Under the pieces are notes generated by a model. That model did not search any database, was not told where the DNA came from, and worked only from the letters and a program-made list of their open reading frames with translations. A program made the position numbers and the translations under genes. DNA of 64,000 bases from Porogramme epimiltina. Taxonomy: Eukaryota > Basidiomycota > Agaricomycetes > Polyporales > Polyporaceae. Positions within the stretch are counted from its first letter, which is position 1; every line of letters begins with the position of its first letter. Location: positions 124,001 through 188,000 of the forward strand of contig FTLJ01000512.1 in the NCBI GenBank assembly GCA_900155495.1. Direction: 5' to 3'. This document shows, one piece after another, positions 47,895 through 58,390 of the stretch.

Positions 47895-47987
47895 GACACT
47901 ATGGCCGAGTGGTTAAGGCGACAGATTCGAATTTGTTCGATCATCTGTTTCCCTCTGGGAGCGCAGGTTCAAATCCTGCTGGTGTCG
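47895..47987 (+). tRNA. tRNA-Ser (anticodon CGA) with 11-base intron
   Basis: Full cloverleaf. The acceptor stem GACACTA pairs with TGGTGTC (one T-G pair). The D arm is GCC/GGC, the anticodon stem ACAGA/TCTGT, and the anticodon CGA lies at 47928-47930. An 11-base intron follows position 37 (about 47932-47942). A long variable arm with a CCC/GGG stem marks the serine class. The T arm is GCAGG-TTCAAAT-CCTGC. The internal promoters match consensus: A box TGGCCGAGTGG, B box GGTTCAAATCC. The mature length without intron is 82 bases including the discriminator G. Confidence 0.93.
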
Positions 47988-47998
47988 TTTTGGTTTTT
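47988..47998 (+). terminator. RNA polymerase III terminator
   Basis: TTTT directly after the tRNA, followed two bases later by TTTTT. Confidence 0.75.
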
Positions 47999-48199
47999 GA
48001 TCTTGGCCTTGGATTGTTCTCTTGGGTGTCAGCAGCCTGAGCTGACTTTTACGTTTGACACTCATATTTGAACACTTCTCCAGAGTCTTGTGCAGAGACG
48101 GTATACATAGGTAATGTTGGCCGCTCCCGTCCTTTCGGATTATATGACTATAGATGAACTGGTAGAGGTTGTAATAAAATAACACGTATAGATATATAT

Positions 48200-51100
48200 T
48201 CACCCTCTCCTCAAGACCCGCCGACACCAGATGATGATATCATCTGCAACGTCGCCCGTCCACGTACGCGCTTCATCGATGAGTGTGTCAAATCTCTGCT
48301 CGCTCCAAGGGGACCGCACGTCATGTCGCTCCGCAGCGGTGAACCGCAGCACATCTTTGACAGTGACCAGGCCGACGAGCTCTCCATGGTTTTCCACCAG
48401 AATCACTCGCGGACTAAAGGGGTGGGAAGTCGGTTTAGTACGATTACGGGAAAAAATGGCCATGGGATTGCAGATGGGCTTACCCCATCCGTTTGAAAAG
48501 CTGCATGACGATCTCTAGTGGGAGTTGCGGTGAGACTGTCAGAGGGGTCTAACGCGTGGGGTCAGCGAGAATGCACACACGAAATGGAGGGCTTAACATA
48601 CCTGGTTAACCCACGGCCACAGCTTGAGGATGTCTGGCGTCGCAGTGGTTTCCATGATCTCCGTTGAGATATCTTCGTCGACGCCAACCGCTGGCCCTGC
48701 CGTCACGCCTCCCATCTCGACCTCCTCTCGGTCCTCGTCGTCTGCTTCAAAAGACACTGGGGTATACGGGTGAATATCTTGCATCTTTCTCGCCTTCTCT
48801 GCAAGGGAGGTCAGCGTTAACGGAGTCTTACACAGACGATTACACGCACCGAACACGTAGCGGAGATCGGTGCGGTCGATAAACCCTAGCAATATACGCT
48901 TCCCATCTGCCGACACTACTGGGAAGCCCTTCACGTCTGTACTCGCAGCGATTCCCTCTGTGTGAGCCCTGCGATTAGATATCGACTTCGAAACAACGCA
49001 AGGTCTAGAAACGGGCTCACCGATGTCCCTGACAGAAAGGCCGGACACGGGCACGGTCTTCAAGTCGGTCCTCATAACCCGGGAAACTACTGACAGGTTA
49101 GCAAGATCATGCGTGAGTGGTGGATGTGCGTCATGCCTGGGACGTTGTAGGCATGGTCGTCCTTTTCCAAGAACGGATATCCATTGAACCTGATCATCTC
49201 GTCTGCAATGCCCGTGGTGCCAAGGAAATCCCCAACTGCTTTCGTAACGAGCAATACAATCTATGCGCACGGTTAGCGTTTAAGAATTGCTACTGATAAA
49301 AGAAAGTAAAAACTCGCCATGGTCGGTAGAATGTAAGTCAGTGCGCCGGTCAGCTCGAACATTATGACTACGACAGTGACTGTAAGCCTCATGATCCCAC
49401 TATTGGCAAGATGTCAGACTAATCGTTATGTCTCGAGTGACATTAACCCACCTAAGAGCAGCAGCTGCCCCGAGCAGCGCATAGGTTCCCGGTGTGATAC
49501 ATGGTACGTCAGGAGCGCAGACCGCAAACATGCCGGAATTGGGATATGCACTATGAGGAAGGGACTGGGTATCCCACACGATGCAACAGAAAGACGTGAC
49601 GTGCATACCGACTCAAAGCTTTAACCATGATGCCAACCATCCGTCCAAACGTAGCCCCAATGGTCATTGAGGGTACGAAAATGCCAGCGGGAACTTTGCA
49701 CCCATACGACACCACCACCAAGCCAACGCGGATTACCGTCGCCAAGAAGAGGGAGTTGACCATCTGCCATTGATACGCCGTTCTGCATAGAGTCGAGTCA
49801 GACTGTTTCGAGGGTATAGCAGTGAGGAAATACTTACTGGCAAAGGTGATCAAAATCGCTGGCACCATCACACTCCCTGAAGAGAATTTCCATACTCTCT
49901 GTCATGTCAATACGGAGGAAATGGTTGAACCATCCAATCATCGCGGTGATAGTAGCGAGTATGACGGCCTCCGCGATAGCGTGTTTTCCAAGGTAACGCT
50001 TCCGGAACGCTGTGACCTTGAGGTTGAACTTGATGACAAACGCACCATACAGACCCTTCGTTTCAAGGATGGTCAGCTAGGTAGTGTGAGAAGAATCTAT
50101 GAACACACCCCAAATATACCCAGGATGATGAAGAACATGATTTCGAAAAAGTGCCAGTCCCGGTCGTAAGTGACTTGGAACAGTACCAGCTTTCCGCTTC
50201 GATAAGGGTTCATAGCCTGCATGGATGTAAGATGCGTTGTAGTCTGGCAAGAAAAGTGTGCTTACAGACAGCGTGACTGTTGCGACTAGAGCGCAAAAAA
50301 AGCTCCTCCACATAGTCTTGATACTGAAAACACTACTCATTTCCTGCCAGACGCCGCGTTAGTAGAATACAGATTCAAGGACGCACCCGCCTACCTCGAT
50401 AGAGAAAAGTACACCTCCAATAGGTGCACCGAAAGCGACAGCTACTCCTGCGGCACTGGAGGCGGTGAGTATTTCCCGCATCTTCACTGCAAAGCAAGGT
50501 TAATCTAGGAGTAAAGCTTTAGAAGTTTGGTGCTTACGCTGGCTTCTTGAAAATCCCCTGAAAGCACTGGCAACGAGGTTTCCTATGCAAGTTGCAAAGT
50601 GCACCGACGGTCCTTCCTTCCCCACAGACAACCCGGAAGCAATGACCAAGGGCTTCACTCGCTTTCATAAACCGAAGTACGTGCACTGTGAATGGGAGGG
50701 GACATACTAGCGTGACACTCTTGATGAAGAACGTCCCGAATCCCAAGAAACCCTTCATGACGAACCCTCCGATGATGCACTTTATCTCAGAGATGCCTGA
50801 TCCTGCTGCATAAGGTGCCAAGGACCGTACTAGATGGGCAGCGACGAATGAGAATGCTGACTGTGGGGACGGAGCGTGAGCATATTGGCGTTTTGCGATT
50901 AGACGAGTCACCACGCACCGCGAAGAGTACATAGATAGCCCATCGAGCGGGCATTACATCGCTCCATTGATGCCATGCCTCACATGTATCCTCGTCGCCT
51001 CCTTCAATTTCCCAGCAACAAAACTGCTGGTTCAACCACCACCCGTCCGAGCAATATCCCATCTTGATGTCTGACAGCCATTCCGTCGTAATGGAGATGA

Positions 51101-51616
51101 GAGCCGCATTGATTCCGATAGCCATGCCTACATTTGGTGAAGAAGTAGTGGTCGGTAAATGACGATTTGAAGAGGAACAGCTCAAAGGGGCAGGCAGAGG
51201 GAGAATCACTGGAAGGTAGCTGTTTGTGCGGGACTTACCAACGAGAGTAACGACAAACCAGCTCTGCCCGGCATGGGCTATACTTGATATTCGTGACCAT
51301 AGCCATGCCAAAGACACCTCTCCGCGTGGACCTCGGTATGGGGTATGTTGGTTCCGCGCAGCTCGTAATCGCCTATTGCGTTCTATGATAGAGTCCTGTA
51401 TCCAGTCTTCACGATATTGGTTAGTTTTGCAGTGTCCGCAGAGACGTGACTTATTGACCTATGGTGGTGAAGTCCTCGTAGCGTCTGTGAGCGAACCGAC
51501 GTCAACTAAAACGATAAGTTGTGGAAGGATGGGGAGACGTACTGAGCATGCTCCAACCTTTCGTCGCCATCATGACGTCGCACTTCGTGGTACTGTGAGC
51601 GGCGTTCGCGAGACAT
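48200..51616 (-). CDS. CLC-type chloride channel/exchanger (Gef1-like)
   Basis: Chloride channel or Cl-/H+ exchanger of endomembranes. The start ATG at 51614-51616 gives [20 protein letters not shown]. After an intron comes the family block [20 protein letters not shown]. Pore motifs: GSGISE (selectivity filter; many CLCs have GSGIPE), [15 protein letters not shown] (gating Glu), [12 protein letters not shown], and '[20 protein letters not shown]' (GxFxP). Two cytosolic CBS domains follow ([40 protein letters not shown]). It ends [12 protein letters not shown] at 48200. About 14 short exons. In yeast the homologue supports copper loading and vacuolar/Golgi acidification, which fits the nearby V-ATPase subunit gene, though linkage may be chance. 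The gene ends ~210 bases from the tRNA. Confidence 0.88.
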
Positions 51617-52048
51617 AATGACACCTCCGAAGCATGTGCCACGCCGCTGGACAGAGAGGGTGCAAGAGGGGCTTTGGAGTTAGAGTGAGGTAGTAGTGAA
51701 GCTGAGCTACAAACGCGCAACGAGTCCCATGAGCCGCTCACAGACCGATTCCGAACTACTCGGAGAATACAAGCGCTAGGCATGCTGCACCGCAGCACAC
51801 GGCCCGGACCCGGTCCAGGGCTTCATACAGCGAGGGTTAGAATGTTCAAGGGCATTCGTAGCTATGCACACTACAATGGAGCGGTAATATGCATTCAAAA
51901 TGCTAAGCTAGAGTACAGATAATATGAAGCTAAGCTGAGTGTATGGAGAAAGATCAGTCCTCCAGGCTCCTCGCACCCTCCTACCGACCATTATGCGGCT
52001 CATCCCTTTTCACAGTGTGAGCAGGACTTCGAGACTGTCAAGGTTCAC
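51617..52048. promoter_or_regulatory. Upstream region of the CLC gene
   Basis: 430 bases between the ARL3 stop and the CLC start, both on the minus strand. Must contain the CLC promoter. Nothing specific recognised. Confidence 0.45.
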
Positions 52049-52956
52049 TCACCTGCGCCGACTGTTTTGTACGCGTATAAAAAGCCAATCGACCGCGGTG
52101 CGAACCCCAGTGCTTCGGATGCACGTCAGCGAGTAGTAGGGCGTGGGGCCAGTGATAATGAACACACCCTTCAAGAGCAGACACTCCCATGACATCTAGA
52201 CTGGCTATGCGCTCAGCACGCTGTTGTGATTCTGTCTCCTCCCCATAGCTTCTGCGCGCGCTTTCCAGCTTGCGCCTGTGCCAATCCTCATAGTCGTTCC
52301 GGATTTCCTCGACGGATAGACTCTGTGGACTATCCTGCTTGTTCGCGACCAAAAGGAGGGGTACGCCCAGGATCTGGGGAGCAGAAAGGACGGAGTCTTG
52401 GAGACCCTGTTCGCCATCAGGTGTACGAGCACATGTCGAAGACCAGGGACGTACCAAACACCTCCCAGCCCTCGCTCAGCCGTTCACGGTCCTCCGCATC
52501 AATGACAAACACCACTGCATGACAATCGTCGTAGTACCGATGCCAGATGTTTCGTATTCCACGTTGACCCCCAAGGTCCCAAAACTTCAATATCGTAGAG
52601 GGGAGCGTAATCTTGCCCACTGTACGGGAAGATGCACGCTCAGAATGCCATCATAGTAAGATAATGAATGAAGTGCATACTGTTTTGGCCTACAGTGGGT
52701 GCAATCTTGTCCGGAGATAGCCCTGGGACATCGTTATAGAGCGTTTTGATCTTCTCTAACAGAGTCTACAGGTATATGAAGTCTTAGTGGGCCCACGGAA
52801 TCGAGGAGGGAAGACAGACCGTCTTGCCTGCGCCGTCTAGACCGATGATAATGACCGAAAACTCCTCCTTCCTAAGAAATGAGCTTAGATCGGATTTAAC
52901 CATGATTCCACACACCTGGTCATGTACTCGTGGAACCCCTTGAGAAGATGATACAT
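52049..52956 (-). CDS. ARL3: Arl3/ARFRP1-type small GTPase
   Basis: Trans-Golgi GTPase that recruits Arl1 and GRIP golgins. The start ATG at 52954-52956 gives MYHLLKGFHEYMTR. There is no Gly2, so no myristoylation is expected, matching Arl3/ARFRP1, which is N-acetylated instead. G motifs: GLDGAGKT (P-loop, split by an intron), APTVGQN (switch I), FWDLGGQRGIRNIWHRYYDD (switch II), NKQD, and SALEG. The last exon, reached through a phase-2 intron with acceptor CGAAG, gives TGVRTAVDWLFIRVQNSRRR and TGA at 52049-52051. About six exons. Head-to-head with VMA16, with 196 bases between starts. Confidence 0.92.
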
Positions 52957-53152
52957 GGAGAACAGTGAGCTGGAGCTTGAGCCAACGAAACGCTTGCTAG
53001 AGGAGGAAGCAGTTGGATTCGAATGCTTCAGCCACAGCCGAAGCGCCTTGCTATGACGCTTATTGCGGACCAAACACCGGCAAACATACATCGGCCTGAG
53101 CTGGTCACCGCCGCCGACGGCGAACGCATACACTCCCCTCCGCCCCTTCACG
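52957..53152. promoter_or_regulatory. Shared promoter of ARL3 and VMA16
   Basis: Only 196 bases separate the two divergent start codons, so both promoters overlap here. No TATA box. Confidence 0.55.
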
Positions 53153-54128
53153 ATGGGCTTATACTCGTCATACTACTCCTATGGCCTTCCCACCTTCGTT
53201 GCCCTAGTTGTCGCGCTCTACCTGCTCTTCACCGGTTCGTCGCTTCCCGGGGCTGGCCACACATACCGCTAATGTTCAAACGAATGGCAACCCGCTAGGA
53301 TCCGGAGAGGCATTTAACGTCGGTCGTTTCCTTGAGGAAACAAGTCCCTATGCGTGGGCATCGACAGGGATTGGTCTGTGCATTGGCCTGAGTGTGTTGG
53401 GTGCTGGCTGGTATGTCCATTAGTTCCTTCACAATTACCGTCTTCGACATCTCGGTGCAGGGGTATCTTCATTACGGGTGCTTCCATCCTCGGTGGCGGC
53501 GTTCGAGCACCTCGCATTAGGACGAAGAACTTGATCAGGTATGTCCACCAATGAGAGTGTCAAGACGGCTATTGAACTCTATTTCAGTATCATCTTCTGC
53601 GAGGTTGTCGCCATTTACGGCGTTGTAAGTTATTTCAGCCACGAATCCTACGACCTGCTCATCTCTAGCTTTTAGATCATTGGCATTGTCTATTCGGCAC
53701 GTGTTGCGCCTGTGGCTGATACCGTCCTCTACACTCGGGAGAATTACTTCACCGGTATGTCCTGCAGTCATTCTCCCCTCGCTTGCTGCTACATGTCTGT
53801 GCAGGATACGCGCTCTTCTGGGGAGGTCTCACTGTTGGTGTCTGCAACCTCCTTTGCGGCATCTCGGTGGGAATTGCAGGCTCTACCGCCGCCCTCGCCG
53901 ATGCCGCCGACCCAGATTTGTTTGTCAAGATCCTCATTGTGGAGGTGTTTGGCAGTATCATGGGTCTTTTCGGCCTCATCGGTAAGTCTTCTGAAATGCT
54001 TTCATGGTTCTCGCGTTTGGTTGCTGATGACTGAAGCAGTCGGGCTGCTCATGATCGGACAAGCGACCGAGTTCACGGCAGCTGCTACAGTAGCATCCCC
54101 TGCGGTCGTATCGCCGTTTGTACATTGA
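53153..54128 (+). CDS. VMA16: V-type H+-ATPase proteolipid subunit c''
   Basis: Membrane rotor subunit of the vacuolar proton pump. The ATG at 53153 gives [20 protein letters not shown], the first of five hydrophobic helices. The body is typical: '[20 protein letters not shown]', [38 protein letters not shown] with the proton-carrying Glu in the CEV context, [20 protein letters not shown], and [20 protein letters not shown]. It ends [13 protein letters not shown] at 54128. About six short introns. The two proteolipid-type repeats (GASI, GSTAA) are both present. Confidence 0.94.
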
Positions 54129-54357
54129 AACTGGCTGTTTCTGCATACGAGTGTCTATAATACCCATTACAATGGACAATAATAACACGGGATCTCCTCA
54201 AATTACATTGTATGCCGGCCTGGCTCGACAACCCGTTACATAACGCGGCAGGCACGTTGCACTCCGGGAATCCCATCCGCGTGCCACTTTGGTGCACTGC
54301 GGTAGGTCTGACCAGTTTGTTAAGGTTTCGGACAATGTTCACCCCTTCCCTCTCCCA

Positions 54358-54987
54358 ATGCCTCGCCCAAACGCCAGCCCACAGTGTTTGAAGTGCGGAA
54401 GCTGTATGGTTTTTATTTCCAACGAGTACACTATTTTCAACTTAACTTCTCCCCGCACAGCCAACCACTTCACCCACCAATGTACTCGCGGCGAAGAGGT
54501 ATTCTCCACTTGGTGTAGATCCCGCCACAATCCTGATGTTTTCCACTCAAAGGCAAGTTATGGATGGACCCGCACCACCAGGCAAAAGTCAAAGTATTCC
54601 GTACGTATGAGTATCTTCGTTGTCTTAATGGATTATGGAGAAGACTTCTAGGGTAAATTGTGTTCTCGCTGCAAACTTCCAGGACACAATGCGAAGACTT
54701 GCTCCAAGAAGAGAAGTCAAGGCCAGGGCAACCAACCACAGTGTTCATTATGCGGAGAGACGGGACATAAAATCTGGCAATGTGCCATGATACCCTGTCC
54801 GGTGCGACATCCCCCTTCAATTCATTATTCCAATCTCATCATCGGCTCAAGACATGTGGACTTGCAGGTCATGATTCCTCCTCCTGTTCCAATGTTGAGC
54901 CACAGAGCGCAGATCAACACGCCCAAGGGGACGTTCATGAAAAAGTTTCGTCCAGTAGAAAGACCAGCGGCTCGTCAAAACGGTGCA
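54358..54987 (+). CDS. CCHC zinc-knuckle protein (3' boundary uncertain)
   Basis: Probable RNA- or ssDNA-binding protein. The ATG at 54358 gives MPRPNASPQ. Four CX2CX4HX4C knuckles appear after splicing: CLKCGSSNHFTHQC (intron inside), CSRCKLPGHNAKTC, CSLCGETGHKIWQC, and CPTCGLAGHDSSSC (intron inside). Acceptable GT..AG introns sit at about 54404-54460, 54501-54552, 54600-54651 and 54800-54857. After the last knuckle comes a Ser/Lys-rich tail (VSSSRKTSGSSKR). No stop follows: the same frame stays open into the MAPPHSDPY start of the next gene. Either a splice donor near 54982 leads to another end, or the two genes form one fused product. I do not recognise an exact orthologue. Confidence 0.6.
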
Positions 54988-55007
54988 CTCTTATTTTTGT
55001 TATCTCC

Positions 55008-56801
55008 ATGGCCCCACCGCATAGTGACCCATACGTCAGCCCTTCCCGGTCGAAAGAAGCCCAAAGACCTCTCGCTGCCGCTGCGGACACCCCAGACGAT
55101 CAACTCGATCGTGCAATCAGACTTCTCTCTCGGGCTATAGGTGAGTGTATTCAAACAGATGTGGCAGAACCAGTAATCACATAGACCCAACCAGCATTTG
55201 ACCCCACCGACCCGCGGACCCACCTCGCCCGAGCAACAGCCTACATCAAAGACGGACAGTTCGCCGCAGCGCTTCAGGACATCGAATCGGCATCCGCCAA
55301 ACCGACGTACACGCCTACGACTGCCATCCTTCTCCAAGTCGCCCGCTGCCGCCTCCTGCTCGGCTCACCTGCCCCAGCTCTTCTCGCCGTCCACGACGCA
55401 CTCTCACTCGACCCATCCAACGCGGATGCGCTAGCGCTTCGCCGTCGCATCCAAGATCTGGATGCACACATGCGGGCTTACTCCGGGGCGGTCGCCCGTG
55501 GGCACTGGCACGCAGCACGAAGCGCATACGCGGCGTGTCTTACGGTGTATGCCCAGGAGGACAGCGATGCGCCGCCAGCAGTGCGGGGGTGGGGCGTCGA
55601 GCTTCTCGTTGCTGAAGGAGCATGGGAGGACGCGATGAAGCTTGTTGAGTACGGCCTTTCTACTTCCCGTGTGGCTACCCACCAACATCTACTCGTGATC
55701 GCTGATGTGGCCTTCATAGTGTTCTCTTACGTGAAACCCCCAAGGATGCGGGCACGATGATCCTACGTGGGCTGGTGCTCTTTCTCCAAGCCAAACTGCC
55801 CGACGCCCTCGCCCAATTGGTTGATTTGCTCAAACTCGACCCAGACAACGAGAAGGCGAAGACCCTTCGCGGTCGCGTCAAAACCATCTCTCAGCACAAA
55901 GATTCAGGCAACGAGTCCTACCGTGGTGGCGACTGGCATAGTGCGGCTCGGTCTTGGACCACCGCCTTGGAGGTGAGTTTCGTCGTGGTCATTATCCGGA
56001 TTTACTCAATATAAGGCTGGCAACCAGACCGTCTCAGAACAGGAGAGCGAGGGCCGTGGCGGGATCATTCGATCTACCTGCTCCTTAACAGAGCTAATGC
56101 ATACTACAAGGCAATTTCCGTTTCCAACATTGGTGGAAGGCTAGGTGCCATACTCACATTCGCAATTGCAGATGGGAAGACTGTCAGAAGGCCTGAAAGA
56201 CATCAACATGTCCCTCGAGCTCCGCCCCACCTACTTCAAGGCCCTCCTGTGCCGTGCACGCATCATGCTCGGGATGGAGCTGTACGAGACCGCGGCGGAT
56301 AACTTCCGATTAGCCCTTGAACACGGGCGAACGGTGATGACACCTTCGGATGTGAAGGCCGTGGAGGCAGAACTACGGAATGTGGAACTACTTGCTGAGC
56401 AGGAACGCAGCAAGGAGCAAGACTACTATGCGGTTCTCGGTGAGCCTCTCTCTTCTTGCCATAGCCGACTTTTCGCTCATACTTTGCTGTCAACGACATC
56501 CAGGCCTCAACATGAATTGTACTGCGACGGAGATCAAGAAGGCATACCGGGCGTTGTCGTTGAAACACCACCCCGACAAGGTACGGTGTTCCATTACCTT
56601 CTGATTACTAGCTCTCGAAGGGCTGACTTTCCACAGGGTGGTGTCGAGGAGAAATTCAAGGCAATCGCGCAGGCATACGAGGTTCTTTCCGATCCCGAAG
56701 AAAGAATGGCGTACGATTACAAACAGCGAGGTTTCCCTTATTCGTCGCACCCGTTCGGCGAGGGATTTGGCTGGTCGGAGGGGAGGCCGTCCTGGTTTTA
56801 A
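55008..56801 (+). CDS. DNAJC7: DNAJC7-like co-chaperone (TPR repeats plus J domain)
   Basis: Hsp70/Hsp90 adaptor (TPR2 family). The ATG at 55008 gives MAPPHSDPYVSPSRSKEAQR. TPR helices follow through several exons: AFDPTDPRTHLARATAYIKD, ALLAVHDALSLDPSNADALA, MILRGLVLFLQAKLPDALAQ, 'KDSGNESYRGGDWHSAARSW' and LSEGLKDINMSLELRPTYFK. The J domain is near the C-terminus: DYYAVLG, then LNMNCTATEIKKAYRALSLK with the catalytic HPD (HHPDK), and FKAIAQAYEVLSDPEERMAY. It ends GWSEGRPSWF at 56801. About seven introns. The first uses acceptor AACCAG to give AFDPTDPRT. The J domain stimulates Hsp70 ATPase, and the TPRs bind chaperone C-termini. Confidence 0.9.
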
Positions 56802-57223
56802 TTAGCCTTTCGTGTTGCGACGTAGAACGACCTCTTCTGATTCTCGATGAATGCAATCGAACATCGTCCGTTACCGATCGCTATGCTCGAGGGATGGCGG
56901 GCGTCGCGCCCGAAGGTCGCTCATAGCGCCGCGCAGCTATAAAAAGTCTCGCCGACAAACGTCCAGTTGCAAGGGATGCCAGCAGCGCATTCTATAGAAC
57001 AAAATGATGTGCAGTGTGCTAGGGATACAGATGCGGGGTAGTAACAGTCACAGAAACGGTATCGATGCAAGGAGCGGCGTAGGTGTACTCGTAAAACGAA
57101 AACGACAGTGGTGGGGTTAGCGATGTAACAACAAGCGACAGCACAACACGAGAACAAAAAGTACAAGCACGGAAACACAGCTCGCCGTCTACTCCACACG
57201 GCAGAGCACTCGCACACATCCAC
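56802..57223. other. Convergent spacer between DNAJC7 and K6
   Basis: 420 bases between two 3' ends. Nothing recognised. Confidence 0.5.
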
Positions 57224-58390
57224 TCAGAGGCTCTCCTGCTCGCGGAAGAGGTACGGGAACCGCTTCCGCCACTTCCTCCGAAGCGGCTTCGCCATCGCGC
57301 GGTCAGAGAGGCGCATGGTCGCCGCCGCGAGCCGGTCGACGGCCTCATCCATCGTCGGGCGGAGCGCAGGCTCTTCTTGCATCATCTCCGCCACGAGCGG
57401 CGCGAGGAACGCGAGGTTCGAGTACACCTAGCAACGGAAGCGCCGCGTCAGCGTCGATCCCACTTCCCTTCCCCTATCCCACTACTAGAGCTCAATGCGC
57501 CAGATGCATGCGGCTCTCACTCACCTCGAGGAAGTCGCGCCGGACGAGGTGCCCGAGCGTGTAGACGTCCGCGCGGAAGGGGTCGTGCGCGTCCGCGGGC
57601 GCGCGCTGGAACTCGGGCACGGACTTGTCGGTGCCCCAGAACGGCATCGCGCGCGGGCGGCCGCCGTCCGCGCGGTACTGGCGCGACGCGGGCGAGAGCG
57701 TGAGGTAGTACTCTGGCGGGCTCGAGCCCGCGCGCAGCGCGATGTGCGCGGACGAGCAGTCACTATGGGGAGACACAGGCAGGTCGGTGAGTGCCCGCGG
57801 GGAAATGTCGGCGAGTGGGACGGGCAGGCGTACCGGTGCGCGACGTAGTTCTCGTGCATGAACTCGAGGCCCTGCATGACCTGCTGGAGGAAGTCGACGA
57901 CGTCCTTGATGGTCTTGAACTTGATGTCTTCGTACTTGGTGAGGGCGGGCGTGACGGCGTATTGGATCTCGCTGTGCTGCGGGTCGGGCAGGACGCCGAG
58001 GACGGGGCAGCAGTGGTTGCGTGGGTCGTCGGAGAGCGCGGGGGAGGAGAGGTTGAAGCTGAGGAAGAGGGTGTTGTTGGAGATGGGCTCGAGCAGGACG
58101 CCCGAGCCGTTCTTGGGGCGGATAGAGTCCGTGTAGCGGGTTGCCTGCCACGGGGCGTGAGCGCACTGCGAGAGGGGGGACAAAGGGCGCAGCACACATA
58201 CCAGGGAATCGTTACTCTGCGCCCACGTCGACCCCGTCCGAGCAATGGACGCCTTCTTGTGGCGGGGCCATGCCAGCGAGCTGGACGTGGTGGCGCTCGA
58301 GGACGGGTGGTGGGTGCGGAAGGGGAGGGAGACTTCGGACGACACGGCACCAGGCGCGTGCACGTCGACGGCACCGAAAAAGGAACGCAT
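57224..58390 (-). CDS. Kinase-like protein K6, strongly degenerate (predicted pseudokinase)
   Basis: The most divergent family member. The ATG at 58388-58390 gives MRSFFGAVDVHAPGAVSSEV. The N-terminal WRD...RPGW-PSW module is absent. The VAIK lysine is gone (the region reads GVLLEPISNNTLFLSFNLSS). Family landmarks remain: DDPRNHCCPVLGVL, GLEFMHENYVAHR, GTDKSVPEF, DVYTLGHLVRRDFLE, and RPTMDEAVDRLA. The catalytic loop is HR-DCSSAHIAL, with the usual Asn replaced by His, and the DFG site reads EYYLTLSPASRQY. The intron in the Arg codon of HRD is kept, but the preceding family intron (E|GLQF) is missing. It ends PYLFREQESL at 57224. Much more G+C-rich than K1-K5. Probably a non-catalytic protein. 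Confidence 0.75.
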
